Shown here one piece after another: positions 44,413 through 53,605 of a stretch of DNA of 64,000 nt. Made by a program: the position numbers and the translations under genes. Below the pieces are notes generated by a model. The model was not told where the DNA came from, searched no databases, and saw only the letters and a program-made list of their open reading frames with translations. Source of the stretch: Bacteroidota bacterium (GTDB taxonomy: Bacteria; Bacteroidota; Bacteroidia; Chitinophagales; Chitinophagaceae); contig CANGFA010000003.1 in the NCBI GenBank assembly GCA_947453145.1, forward strand, positions 54,330-118,329, written 5' to 3'. Every line of letters begins with the position of its first letter. The stretch's first letter is position 1.

Positions 44413-44766
44413 CTAAAAATAAACGTCTTCAAAAAAGTCTAAAGCCCACTCATCAGTGGGCTTTTTATATATCGCAATAACATCAAATTGCATCCATTTC
44501 CATTGTGGATTAGTATATTGGTAATGCGCTGCTGCATTTTTCAAAAATTGCATTTTATGCGTATTAATCATTTGTTCCGGGTATCCAAATACAATGGAGG
44601 ATCTTGTTTTTACTTCCACTATATGCAATAGGTTTTCCTTGGTGGCAATAATGTCAATTTCCAAATGTTTGTATCTCCAATTTCTTTCAACAATTTCAAA
44701 TCCCAAATTCAATAAATAGTTGCTGGCCATGGTTTCCCCAAAAATCCCAGTATCTTTGTTTTCCAT
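44413..44766 (-). CDS. YraN family (UPF0102) endonuclease-like protein
   Basis: A 117-residue protein of the restriction-endonuclease fold. The family start (GIFGETMASNYLLNLGFEIVERNWRY) and the nuclease core are seen: LEIDIIATKENLLHIVEVKTR, with Glu/Asp and E-V-K forming the PD-(D/E)XK-like motif. YraN proteins are widespread, usually of unknown role. The 3' end contains a perfect 10-bp hairpin (44441-44464). The gene starts 34 bases from manA on the other strand. Confidence 0.92.
   Translation of the reverse strand: MENKDTGIFGETMASNYLLNLGFEIVERNWRYKHLEIDIIATKENLLHIVEVKTRSSIVFGYPEQMINTHKMQFLKNAAAHYQYTNPQWKWMQFDVIAIYKKPTDEWALDFFEDVYF
44441..44468 (+). terminator. Terminator-like hairpin inside the 3' end of yraN
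   Basis: AAAGCCCACT (44441-44450) pairs perfectly with AGTGGGCTTT (44455-44464) around CATC, followed by further T. It is oriented to end the rightward YkgJ-family transcript about 65 bases after its stop. On the other strand the same bases encode KPTDEWAL of YraN. Confidence 0.65.
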
Positions 44767-44800
44767 AATATATTTAAATAAATATCGGGAAATAACTAAG

Positions 44801-45940
44801 ATGCAAAAAGCGTATAAATTACATGGGATACATAAGCATTATGATTGGGGTGGTACCGCATTTATCCCTAGTTTAATGAAAACAAACAATGAGGAGCAAA
44901 AGCCATTTGCTGAATATTGGATGGGGGCACATGTTTCTGCACCAGCCAAAATTGAAACGCCAAATGGAATGGTTCCCATTCACGAATTTGGCAGCATCCC
45001 ATATTTGTTTAAAGTATTGGATGTAGCTAAAATGTTAAGCATACAAGTGCATCCAAGTAAAGAAAATGCAGAAATTGGTTTTGAATTAGAAGAGCAAGCC
45101 GGAATTGCTATTGATGCATCTAATAGAAATTACAAGGATCAAAATCATAAACCAGAAGTGATGGTGGCTTTAAGTGATTTTTGGTTATTGCATGGTTTTT
45201 TAGCTCCTGAATTATTGGAAACGCGGTTAAGAGATATTAAGTATTTTAACTCCTTACTAGCTTATTTTAAAGGAGGAGATTACAAAGGGCTGTATCAATA
45301 TTTCATGCAATTGTCTGCTCCCGAGGCAGATCTTATTTTAAAGCCCTTAATGGAGGATGCAGTAACAAGTGTAAAAAATGGAGAAGTCAATAAATTGCAC
45401 CCACATTGGTGGGCCAATAAATATTATAATGGGGTAGTGCCAGAAAATAATATTGATAAAGGTATATTCTCTATTTATATTTTAAATATTGTACAGGTTG
45501 CTAAATACCAGGCAGTCTTTCAAGGAGCAGGTTTATTACATGCATATTTGGAAGGACAAAATATTGAACTAATGGCAAATAGTGACAATGTATTAAGAGG
45601 TGGATTAACACCAAAGCATATTGATATTGATGAATTAATAAAGCATGTTCAATTTATTCCAACGTATCCAAATATTTTATTTGGGGATCCTCAAAATAAA
45701 GTTGAGACCATTTATCCTTGTCCCGTGCCTGATTTTGGTTTAAGTAAAATAGCCCTAAATAAGGGAGAATCTTACACAATAACTAGCCAAGCTTTAGAAA
45801 TGTTATTGGTTATGGAGGGGCAGTTGGAGATAGATGGGAATAGCTACTATGCTGGGGAAGTGGCCATGGTGCCTGCTTCCCAACAATTATCCATACAAGG
45901 CAAGGAAGCTTCAGTCGTATTTAAGGCCTTTGTTCCTTAG
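44801..45940 (+). CDS. manA: Mannose-6-phosphate isomerase, class I
   Basis: A 379-residue zinc cupin that interconverts mannose 6-phosphate and fructose 6-phosphate. Zinc-site segments include QVHPSKENAEIGFE and HKPEVMVAL, with GAGLLHAYLEGQNIELMANSDNVLRGGLTPKH containing the usual active-site run. I set the start at ATG 44801, because MQKAYKLHGIHKHYDWGG is the family N-terminus and the upstream in-frame region overlaps the divergent yraN. It links mannose to glycolysis or sugar-nucleotide synthesis. Not in an operon. Confidence 0.94.
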   Translation: MQKAYKLHGIHKHYDWGGTAFIPSLMKTNNEEQKPFAEYWMGAHVSAPAKIETPNGMVPIHEFGSIPYLFKVLDVAKMLSIQVHPSKENAEIGFELEEQAGIAIDASNRNYKDQNHKPEVMVALSDFWLLHGFLAPELLETRLRDIKYFNSLLAYFKGGDYKGLYQYFMQLSAPEADLILKPLMEDAVTSVKNGEVNKLHPHWWANKYYNGVVPENNIDKGIFSIYILNIVQVAKYQAVFQGAGLLHAYLEGQNIELMANSDNVLRGGLTPKHIDIDELIKHVQFIPTYPNILFGDPQNKVETIYPCPVPDFGLSKIALNKGESYTITSQALEMLLVMEGQLEIDGNSYYAGEVAMVPASQQLSIQGKEASVVFKAFVP

Positions 45941-46023
45941 GTTATTCACATTTGAGGAAAATGATTCTGATTAAATATGGTCTTAAGTGATTATTTTTGT
46001 TTCCATCTTATTAAACATTCTTT

Positions 46024-46578
46024 ATGAAATTGAACAAACAAATTATCCTTGCTTTAGTAATTATGGTAGCTATAAGTGCTTTGTATAGAATTATGCCAGG
46101 CAGACCTATGGGTTTTGCGCCACAAATTGCAATTGCTTTATTTAGCGGTTCTTTGTTTGCAAGTAAGAAACAATATTCTTTTTTATTGCCAATTACTTCT
46201 TTACTTATTTCGGATATTTTATATCAAGTTTTATTCAACTACGGTTATACTTCAATTCAAGGATTCTATGCTGGTCAATTGGAAAACTATATTTTAATAG
46301 CAGCTACAACAATATTTGGATTTAGTTTACAAGGTTCAAAACCTTCAAAATATATGGTATCTTTCTTATCAGCACCCACAGCTTATTTTTTAGTTTCTAA
46401 CTTTTTAGTTTGGGCTCAGGGTGGAGGATATCATCATCCAAAAACGATTTCGGGATTAACTCAAACTATGGTGGACGGATTGCCTTTTTACCCTTATAGT
46501 TTAGTGAGTACAATGGTATTTGGAGCAGTATTATTTGGAGCATTCCGCATAATGGTACCCAAGTTCAAGGCTATCTAA
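46024..46578 (+). CDS. DUF6580 family membrane protein
   Basis: A 184-residue polytopic protein with about five hydrophobic segments (IILALVIMVAISALYRIM, FAPQIAIALFSGSLFA, FLLPITSLLISDILYQVL, ILIAATTIFGF, MVSFLSAPTAYFLVSNFLVW). The pattern matches the DUF6580 putative-transporter family. Some relatives lie near cobalamin or other uptake genes, but nothing here points to a substrate, and no riboswitch is visible in the 83-base gap before it. Confidence 0.8.
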   Translation: MKLNKQIILALVIMVAISALYRIMPGRPMGFAPQIAIALFSGSLFASKKQYSFLLPITSLLISDILYQVLFNYGYTSIQGFYAGQLENYILIAATTIFGFSLQGSKPSKYMVSFLSAPTAYFLVSNFLVWAQGGGYHHPKTISGLTQTMVDGLPFYPYSLVSTMVFGAVLFGAFRIMVPKFKAI

Positions 46579-46622
46579 TAATATTGAATAAAATTAGACT
46601 TGTTTCATTTCTCAAGGATCCC

Positions 46623-47084
46623 TCAGGCTAATTTTTCAAATTCTTCGTCTACTTTCCAAGGCCCATTGTCTGCTGCTTCTGTAGCTAACTGATCACACCT
46701 ATTATTGTAAGGATTATCAGCATGACCTTTTACCCAATGAAATTTTACTTTAAAAGGTTTGGATAGGGTATGATAAGCAGTCCATAAGTCTTTGTTTTTT
46801 TTGCCTCCTTTAAAATCGGTCTTAATCCAATTATCTAGCCATTTTTTTTCAACCGATTCCACAACATATTTACTGTCTGTAAAAACATGAACAGGTAATT
46901 CCTTTGTTTTTAGCGCCATTAAAGCTTGAATGACGGCTAGTAATTCCATTCGATTATTGGTTGTTTTTCTGAAAGCGCCGGATAGTTCTTTTACCTTTTC
47001 ACCCCACATTAATATGGCTCCATACCCCCCAGGTCCAGGATTTCCCCTCGAAGATCCATCCGTATAAATGACTATTTTATCCAT
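46623..47084 (-). CDS. rnhA: Ribonuclease HI
   Basis: A 153-residue endonuclease that cuts RNA in RNA-DNA hybrids. The catalytic carboxylates are in place: IYTDGSSRGNPGPGG (Asp), NRMELLAVIQAL (Glu), VFTDSKYVVESV (Asp), and HADNPYNNRCDQLA (His and Asp). The basic-protrusion segment is present (KKWLDNWIKTDFKGGKKNKDLW). Standard length. A near-consensus -7 box (TAGGTTCG, 47096-47089) is so close to the ATG that the mRNA would be almost leaderless. Confidence 0.96.
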   Translation of the reverse strand: MDKIVIYTDGSSRGNPGPGGYGAILMWGEKVKELSGAFRKTTNNRMELLAVIQALMALKTKELPVHVFTDSKYVVESVEKKWLDNWIKTDFKGGKKNKDLWTAYHTLSKPFKVKFHWVKGHADNPYNNRCDQLATEAADNGPWKVDEEFEKLA

Positions 47085-47191
47085 ATGCCGAACCTAAATG
47101 GTTGATTATTAGTAATATAGTTAAATATATGCATTTTACTACTATTTTCAAACTTGAAAAAATTAATGTGTTTTATTTACACACTATTTTT

Positions 47192-47199
47192 TATCTTTA
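47192..47199 (+). promoter_or_regulatory. -7 box for malQ
   Basis: TATCTTTA is one base off TAnnTTTG. It lies just before a TTG at 47201 and 47 bases before the ATG at 47246, so it argues against the TTG as start. Confidence 0.35.
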
Positions 47200-47245
47200 G
47201 TTGCTTGAAAAATTAACGATTGCCTTAGCAAATAGGGAACCATAT

Positions 47246-50005
47246 ATGAAAACCGTGAAAACGACTAAAAAGCGTGTAAAAAAACTTGTCTCCCCGAAAA
47301 CAAAACTTATAAAGGTTAGTTTTCATTTAAGATATAAAACCCATTTTGGACAGGACATTTATATTTATGGAAATCATCCGCAATTAGGTAATGATAAAAT
47401 AGATCATGCTATTCCTTTAGTGTATCTAAATAACGACTATTGGGTTTTACATTTAGAAATGGACGCATCTATTTCAAATGACAAAATTGTTTATCATTAT
47501 TTAATACAAAACGCAGACGGTACTAAATCCTTTGAAGCAGGCAATGATAAAACCATTCATCTAAATGGAATTGAAAAAGCAGAATTGGTCATTATTGATA
47601 GTTGGAATTTTACTGGGTATAAAGAGAATACATTTTACACAGCTCCTTTTATAAATGTTTTATTAAAACAACCCATTGGGCACAAGAAATTATACACGGA
47701 TGAATCGGCAACCCATATTTTTAGAGTGAAAGCGCCCATTTTGGAAGCTAATCAAACGATTTGTATACTTGGTGAATCAAAATTATTAGGTGCATGGGAT
47801 GCTAAAAAAGCATTAATGTTAAGCAAGGTACAGGATGAAGATTATTATGAAATAAGTATTAACACAGGGAAAAGTAATTTCCCTTTTGTTTACAAATATG
47901 GAATTGCCGATGTAAGTAAGAATACATTTTTAAGTTTTGAAGAAGGGGAGAACAGGGTTTTGTATGAACCAATAGGAAATAACAAATTGGTTATTGTGAA
48001 TGATGGCTTTGTGCATTTTAATATGGCTCAATGGAAAGGAGCTGGTGTTGCCATTCCTGTTTTTTCCTTAAGGTCCAATAAGAGTGCAGGCGTTGGTGAA
48101 TTTGCCGATATTAAATTATTAGTGGATTGGGCAAATAAAATAAACCTAAAAATAATTCAGATTCTTCCTATAAATGATACAACTGCCACACATACATGGA
48201 TGGATTCTTATCCCTATGCTGCCATTTCTGCATTTGCATTGCACCCGATGTATATTCGGTTAGCAGAAGTTGCAACAAAGGAACAGCAAGCTTTATTAAA
48301 ACCCTATGCTAATAAAATTGATTCTTTGAATGCGTTGAGCGAAGTAGATTATGAAGGAGTGATGAATTTAAAATGGGAACTACTTCGTTTGTTGTATTCA
48401 AAAAATAGCAAATCAGATTTAGCAACAACAACTTTTACGAACTTTTTTGAAGACAATAAAGACTGGTTGGTTTCTTATAGTGCTTTTTCTTACTTAAGAG
48501 ATTTACATGGCACGGTTGATTTTAGTAAATGGCCAACGCATGCTAATTATGATGAAACTGAAATTTCAAAATTGGTTCATCCAAAGTCTAAAACTTATAA
48601 GGATATCGCTTTCTATTATTTTGTACAATATCATTTGCATTTGCAATTATTAGATGCGTCTGCTTATGCACATCAACATGGAGTGATTGTTAAAGGAGAT
48701 ATTCCTATTGGAGTGTATCGTTTTGGTGCTGACGCTTGGCAAAACAAAGCATTGTTTCATATGGATATGCAAGCTGGAGCGCCTCCAGATGACTTTGCAG
48801 TGAGTGGACAAAACTGGGGCTTCCCAACTTATAATTGGGATACGATGGCTAGTGATGGATTTGCTTGGTGGAAATCACGATTTGATCAGATGAAGTTTTA
48901 CTTTGATGCATTTAGAATTGATCATATTTTAGGTTTTTTTAGAATTTGGAGTATTCCCATGCATGCAGTAGAAGGGATCATGGGTCAATTTGTTCCTACT
49001 ATTCCAGTTACTATAAATGAGCTCCATGCAAAAGGAATTAATTTAGATTCTTATCGTCTTACACAACCATTTATTAATGAAACTAATTTGTTTCAAATTT
49101 TTGGGTATGATAATGATTTAATCAAGAAAGATTATTTAAAATTCATTGGCGAAGGGCACTATGAGTTGTTGCCGGCGTATAAAACACAAAGACAAGTCGA
49201 AGCTTTTTTTAGTTTACTTCCACAGGATGTGTGGCATGATAAAATTAAGTTGGGCTTATATAAATTAATAAGCAATGTTATTTTATTTGAAGCAGATATA
49301 CCACATCATTATCATTTCCGATTTAATATTGAAGCAACTAGTTCCTTCCAACATTTAGATGCTAAAACACAGCATGCTTTAAAAGATTTGTATGTTGACT
49401 ACTTTTTTAAGCGTCAGGATGTAGCATGGGAAAAAGAGGCGATGCAAAAATTGCCTATGTTAAAGCTTTCCACCAATATGCTTATTTGTGGGGAGGATTT
49501 AGGATTAGTTCCTTCATGTGTTCCCAATGTTATGTATGAATTAGGTATTTTAAGTTTGGAAGTTCAAAGAATGCCAAAGGGTGCTCAAAAAACTTTCTTC
49601 CATCCCAATGATGCTCCTTATTTAAGTGTGGTAACGCCTTCCTCACATGATACCAGTACCATTCGTGGATGGTGGGAAGAAGACCGAGAAAAGACACAGC
49701 AATTTTATAATCAAGAATTAGGTCAATCGGGTGAAGTACCAGTGCATTGTGAACCATGGATAAACAAAGCCATATTATTACAACATTTATATTCGCCTGC
49801 TATGTGGGCTATTTTCCAATTACAGGATTATTTAGGCGTGGATGAAAACATGCGTCGTAATGATCCTAATGAGGAAAGGATTAATGTGCCAGCAAATCCA
49901 AAACATTATTGGAGGTATAGAATGCATTTGAGTTTAGAAGCATTAATAGATTCTAAAACATTTAATACTGAATGGAATGAAGTGATTAAGGCAAGTGGAC
50001 GTTAA
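47246..50005 (+). CDS. malQ: 4-alpha-glucanotransferase with two N-terminal CBM20 modules
   Basis: A 919-residue GH77 amylomaltase that shuffles alpha-1,4-glucan segments and releases glucose from maltodextrins. A Lys-rich N-terminus is followed by two starch-binding CBM20-type modules (~15-130 with IYIYGNHPQLGNDK, and ~145-250 with ICILGESKLLGAWDAKKAL). The GH77 barrel has AFRIDHILGFFRIW (nucleophile Asp), CGEDLGLVPSCV (acid Glu) and SSHDTSTIRGWW (third Asp). No signal peptide, so cytoplasmic; the CBM20 pair resembles plant DPE2. I prefer ATG 47246 over TTG 47201. It would act with the glycogen operon 23 kb away. Confidence 0.93.
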   Translation: MKTVKTTKKRVKKLVSPKTKLIKVSFHLRYKTHFGQDIYIYGNHPQLGNDKIDHAIPLVYLNNDYWVLHLEMDASISNDKIVYHYLIQNADGTKSFEAGNDKTIHLNGIEKAELVIIDSWNFTGYKENTFYTAPFINVLLKQPIGHKKLYTDESATHIFRVKAPILEANQTICILGESKLLGAWDAKKALMLSKVQDEDYYEISINTGKSNFPFVYKYGIADVSKNTFLSFEEGENRVLYEPIGNNKLVIVNDGFVHFNMAQWKGAGVAIPVFSLRSNKSAGVGEFADIKLLVDWANKINLKIIQILPINDTTATHTWMDSYPYAAISAFALHPMYIRLAEVATKEQQALLKPYANKIDSLNALSEVDYEGVMNLKWELLRLLYSKNSKSDLATTTFTNFFEDNKDWLVSYSAFSYLRDLHGTVDFSKWPTHANYDETEISKLVHPKSKTYKDIAFYYFVQYHLHLQLLDASAYAHQHGVIVKGDIPIGVYRFGADAWQNKALFHMDMQAGAPPDDFAVSGQNWGFPTYNWDTMASDGFAWWKSRFDQMKFYFDAFRIDHILGFFRIWSIPMHAVEGIMGQFVPTIPVTINELHAKGINLDSYRLTQPFINETNLFQIFGYDNDLIKKDYLKFIGEGHYELLPAYKTQRQVEAFFSLLPQDVWHDKIKLGLYKLISNVILFEADIPHHYHFRFNIEATSSFQHLDAKTQHALKDLYVDYFFKRQDVAWEKEAMQKLPMLKLSTNMLICGEDLGLVPSCVPNVMYELGILSLEVQRMPKGAQKTFFHPNDAPYLSVVTPSSHDTSTIRGWWEEDREKTQQFYNQELGQSGEVPVHCEPWINKAILLQHLYSPAMWAIFQLQDYLGVDENMRRNDPNEERINVPANPKHYWRYRMHLSLEALIDSKTFNTEWNEVIKASGR

Positions 50006-50025
50006 TTTTATTAGTGCTACTTTAG

Positions 50026-50033
50026 TATCTTCG
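50026..50033 (+). promoter_or_regulatory. -7 box for the epimerase gene
   Basis: TATCTTCG is one base off TAnnTTTG. Transcription would start about 8 bases before the GTG at 50048. Confidence 0.3.
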
Positions 50034-50047
50034 TAAAAACGAACTTT

Positions 50048-51115
50048 GTGGAATTATCTTTTTGGGAACAATCCTTGCCTTTTGAATATCCTTTTACCAT
50101 TTCCAATGGTAGAACTAAAACACATCAACATAGTTTAATGGTGCGATTGTCATTGGGCAATTGGGAAGGTTTTGGCGAAGCGCCAGCAATTGTATATTAT
50201 AATGTGAGCGTGGAGGGGATGATGGAGCAATTAGAAAAGCACCGTAAAGTAATTGAGAAATTTGCACTTATTGACCCTGAACGTTTTTGGCATTTCTTAC
50301 ATCATTTGTTTCCAAATGATCCTTTCTTAGTTTGTGCACTAGATATGGCTGGATGGGATTTATGGGGTCAAATGAAAAAACAACCATTACATCAGTTATG
50401 GGGAACAACTTGGCCAATAAATGCTAATAATGAAATGAAAAGCTTGCCTCCAATTTGTGATTATACTTTGGGTATTGATCCTATTGAAAAAATGGTACAC
50501 AAAATGGAGGCTCATCCATGGCCTATTTATAAAGTAAAAGTGGGAACGGAATATGATATTGAAATGATCACTGCATTAAGACAACATACAGACAAACCCA
50601 TCCGTATTGACGCCAATGCTGGTTGGACAACGGAAGAAGCCTTGATAAAAATACCTGCACTTGCTTCCCTTGGTGTGGAATTAGTTGAACAACCTTTAGC
50701 AAAAGATAATTGGGAAGGTATGGAGCAATTAAAACAACAATCGGCTTTGCCATTATTTGCGGATGAAAGTTGTGTGATGGAAAAGGATGTTGCAATTTGT
50801 GCTAAATATTTTGATGGGATTAATATAAAACTTACCAAGTGTAGCGGCTTAACACCTGCGTTAAGAATGATAACAGAAGCACGTAGCCTGGGTTTAAAAG
50901 TGATGATGGGTAGCATGAATGAATCTGTGATTGGATCTGCAGCTATTGCTCAATTTTTGCCACAACTGGATTATGTGGATATGGATGGCCCTTTATTAAT
51001 GACTGAATTAAATGGAGTAGGACTCAATTATAGTTTTGAAAATGAAAATGGTAAAATTCAACCCTTACATCAATATGGATTAGGCGTTCAATATAGAAAG
51101 CCATTTGCAAAATAA
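50048..51115 (+). CDS. Dipeptide epimerase (enolase superfamily)
   Basis: A 355-residue mandelate-racemase-type enzyme. Catalytic features: YKVKVG with the K-x-K acid/base lysine, RIDANAGW, ELVEQPL and FADESCVM for the three metal-binding carboxylates, and NIKLTKCSG with the second lysine. The overall pattern is that of L-Ala-D/L-Glu epimerase (YcjG/YkfB), which helps recycle peptidoglycan peptides. Exact dipeptide specificity cannot be read. The start is GTG, because the first ATG is at residue 31, after the first beta-strand. trmH follows 19 bases downstream. Confidence 0.88.
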   Translation: MELSFWEQSLPFEYPFTISNGRTKTHQHSLMVRLSLGNWEGFGEAPAIVYYNVSVEGMMEQLEKHRKVIEKFALIDPERFWHFLHHLFPNDPFLVCALDMAGWDLWGQMKKQPLHQLWGTTWPINANNEMKSLPPICDYTLGIDPIEKMVHKMEAHPWPIYKVKVGTEYDIEMITALRQHTDKPIRIDANAGWTTEEALIKIPALASLGVELVEQPLAKDNWEGMEQLKQQSALPLFADESCVMEKDVAICAKYFDGINIKLTKCSGLTPALRMITEARSLGLKVMMGSMNESVIGSAAIAQFLPQLDYVDMDGPLLMTELNGVGLNYSFENENGKIQPLHQYGLGVQYRKPFAK

Positions 51116-51134
51116 TTTATAGTAAATAGCGAAT

Positions 51135-51761
51135 ATGACACCAGAACGTACCGATAAATTAATTAAAGTATTAAGTAAGCGTCAAGCCAATTTAACGGTG
51201 GTGATGGAAAATGTACAGGATCCACATAATATTTCGGCGGTGCTACGAACCTGTGATGCGGTGGGTATTCAAGATGTTTACATTTTAACCACTAAAATTC
51301 CAAGACATAAAAAGTTTGGATACAAGAGTAGTAGCAGCGCCTTAAAATGGCTAACCATTCATGAGTTTGATAATTTAGAAGAATGCATGAAAGTCGTGCG
51401 CAAAAATTTTTCAAAAATTTTAACTACGCATTTATCAAGTGATGCGGTGCAATTATATGATATTGATTTTTCCGAATCAGTAGCTTTAGTATTTGGCAAT
51501 GAGCATGCTGGTGTAACAGATGAATGTCGCGCCTTGGCGGACGGTAATTTCATTATCCCACAAATGGGTATTATACAAAGCTTGAACATTTCGGTGGCCT
51601 GTGCGGTAAGTATTTACGAAGCCATGCGACAAAAAATGGTTGCTGGGCATTATGATCACGCAAGTTTGCCAAAGGAGCAAATGGACGGATTATTAACCCA
51701 ATGGGGAGTAGAGGAGTTGACTCCTGAAACCTATGTGCCTTATAAGCCTAAGCGAAAATAA
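51135..51761 (+). CDS. trmH: tRNA (guanosine-2'-O-)-methyltransferase TrmH
   Basis: A 208-residue SPOUT methyltransferase expected to methylate the ribose of G18 in tRNA. The N-terminal MTPERTDKLIKVLSKRQ helix and LTVVMENVQDPHNISAVLRTCDAVG motif 1 are TrmH-like. Motif 2 is ALVFGNEHAGVTDE and motif 3 is IIPQMGIIQSLNISVACAVSIYEA, forming the deep trefoil knot that binds S-adenosylmethionine. A short C-terminal helix with EELTPETYV replaces the longer E. coli tail. It probably shares the epimerase transcript. Confidence 0.92.
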   Translation: MTPERTDKLIKVLSKRQANLTVVMENVQDPHNISAVLRTCDAVGIQDVYILTTKIPRHKKFGYKSSSSALKWLTIHEFDNLEECMKVVRKNFSKILTTHLSSDAVQLYDIDFSESVALVFGNEHAGVTDECRALADGNFIIPQMGIIQSLNISVACAVSIYEAMRQKMVAGHYDHASLPKEQMDGLLTQWGVEELTPETYVPYKPKRK

Positions 51762-51780
51762 TAGTAAACTGTTTTAGTAA

Positions 51781-53550
51781 TTACATTTGTTCTGGAACAG
51801 CAATTCCTAATGCGCTCATTCCTTTTTGTAAGGTAGCCGCCGTTAAAATACTTAATTTAATTCTTACATTTTTCTTTTCTTCCGATTCTGCATTGGCAAT
51901 AGATAATTCTGCATAGAAGCTATTAAATAACTTAGCTAGGTTAAATGTATAAATAGCCACTTTAGATGGATCTAATGTTTCTGCAGCTTCATTTATTACA
52001 GCTGGGAAATTGGTAAGTTCAATTGCCAAGGCTTTTTCCAATGGCAATAATTCGCTACTAATTAAAGTAATACCCGTTCCAGTTTTTCTTAAAATACTTT
52101 TAATACGTGCATGTGTATATTGTATGAAAGGACCGGTGAATCCATGAAAATCGATACTCTCCTCTGGATTAAAAATCATTTTCTTTTTTGGATCAACTCT
52201 TAATAAGAAAAATTTTAAGGCGCCTAATCCAATGGTATTATAAAGCTCGATTAACTGTGCTTCAGTGAAGTCGGAAACCTTACCTAGAGATTCGGTTTTC
52301 ACTTTGGAAATATTAATCATTTCTTCTACCAAATCATCCGCATCTACCACCGTTCCTTCACGGCTTTTCATCTTGCCGGTTGGCAATTCCACCATCCCAT
52401 AACTTAAATGATAAATACCATCAGCTGCAGGTAATTGTAATTTTTGGCAAATTAACTTAAGTACTTTAAAGTGATAGTTTTGTTCGTCACCCACCACATA
52501 AATACTTGCATCGGTATTGAATTCTTTTTGCTTTACTTCGGCTAGTCCAATATCCTGTGTTATATAAACTGAAGTGCCATCCTTGCGGCGCACAATCTTT
52601 TCGTCTAAACCATCGCCCGTTAAATCTATCCAAACGGATCCGTCTTCCTTTTGATAAAATATTTTCTTTTTCAATCCTTGTTCCACTAATTCCTTTCCTA
52701 ATAAATAAGTATTGCTCTCGTAATAAGTTTTTGCAAAATCGGAACCAATTTTTTTATAGGTAGCATCAAAGCCTTCGTATACCCAACTATTCATTCGTTT
52801 CCATAAATCCATAGTTGCAACATCTCCTTGTTCCCATTTCAACAACATTTCCTGCGCCTCTTTTTGAATAGGGGCTTCTTTCTCTGCTAATTCTTGTGTC
52901 ATACCACTTGCAACCAATTCAGCCACCTGTGCTTTATAGGCATCATTGTATTTTACATAGTAGTCGCCTACAAAATGATCGCCTTTTTGATGCTTGTCAG
53001 AAGGGGTTGCCCCATTGGCAAATAATTGCCAAGCAATCATGCTCTTGCAAATATGAATACCTCTATCATTTACAATACATGTTTTTACCACTTCATTACC
53101 TTGTAACTTTAAAATCTCGGCAATACTCCAACCTAAAAAATTGTTTCTTAAATGACCTAAGTGTAAAGGTTTATTGGTATTAGGTGAGGAGTACTCCACC
53201 ATTATTTTACGTGGTGCATTATTTATTGGCAATAAATTTTCGGGGCTTGCATTTTTGATACTGTCAAACCAAAATTGGTTGCTTATAGAAAAATTCAAAA
53301 ATCCTTTCACAATATTAAAATTGGTTAGTACACCATTCATTTCAGCAAGCATGGCAGCACCCAATTCATTCCCTAAAACTTCAGGGCTTTTGCCTAGCTG
53401 TTTTACAAAGGCAAAAAGTACAATGGTATAATCCCCCTCAAATTCTGGTTTAGTGGCGTTTACTAATACCTGTTCGGGTTGTATTTGAATACCATATAAT
53501 TGGTGAATACAATTGGAAGTTTGCTGCTTTAAAGTAGATATCAAATTCAT
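51781..53550 (-). CDS. argS: Arginyl-tRNA synthetase
   Basis: A 589-residue class I synthetase. The N-terminal Add1 domain is followed by the catalytic core with SSPNTNKPLHLGHLRN (HIGH motif as HLGH) and YHLSYGMVELPTGKMKSREG (the KMSKS equivalent, as KMKSR). The DALR anticodon-binding domain ends the protein (IQYTHARIKSILRKT to GIAVPEQM). Complete. It is convergent with trmH and divergent from the GtrA gene, with interleaved promoters. Confidence 0.97.
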   Translation of the reverse strand: MNLISTLKQQTSNCIHQLYGIQIQPEQVLVNATKPEFEGDYTIVLFAFVKQLGKSPEVLGNELGAAMLAEMNGVLTNFNIVKGFLNFSISNQFWFDSIKNASPENLLPINNAPRKIMVEYSSPNTNKPLHLGHLRNNFLGWSIAEILKLQGNEVVKTCIVNDRGIHICKSMIAWQLFANGATPSDKHQKGDHFVGDYYVKYNDAYKAQVAELVASGMTQELAEKEAPIQKEAQEMLLKWEQGDVATMDLWKRMNSWVYEGFDATYKKIGSDFAKTYYESNTYLLGKELVEQGLKKKIFYQKEDGSVWIDLTGDGLDEKIVRRKDGTSVYITQDIGLAEVKQKEFNTDASIYVVGDEQNYHFKVLKLICQKLQLPAADGIYHLSYGMVELPTGKMKSREGTVVDADDLVEEMINISKVKTESLGKVSDFTEAQLIELYNTIGLGALKFFLLRVDPKKKMIFNPEESIDFHGFTGPFIQYTHARIKSILRKTGTGITLISSELLPLEKALAIELTNFPAVINEAAETLDPSKVAIYTFNLAKLFNSFYAELSIANAESEEKKNVRIKLSILTAATLQKGMSALGIAVPEQM

Positions 53551-53566
53551 AAAAAGGGGTTACCGA

Positions 53567-53597
53567 TTGCAAAAGTAATTAATTAAGATTACCTTTG
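53567..53597 (+). promoter_or_regulatory. Promoter of the GtrA-like gene
   Basis: TTG (53567-53569), 20 bases, TACCTTTG (53590-53597), both perfect. The ATG lies eight bases after the -7 box. Confidence 0.6.
53570..53577 (-). promoter_or_regulatory. -7 box for argS
   Basis: On the minus strand this reads TACTTTTG, a full TAnnTTTG match, 19 bases before the argS ATG. It lies between the two boxes of the divergent GtrA promoter. Confidence 0.5.
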
Positions 53598-53605
53598 AAC
53601 TATTC

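Noticed and set aside
45941-46023. Riboswitch before the DUF6580 gene
   Set aside because: Eighty-three bases with no conserved aptamer pattern or stable stem seen.
50527-50916. Minus-strand open frame inside the epimerase gene
   Set aside because: It lies wholly within an enolase-superfamily gene whose catalytic motifs are intact; its translation shows no family features.
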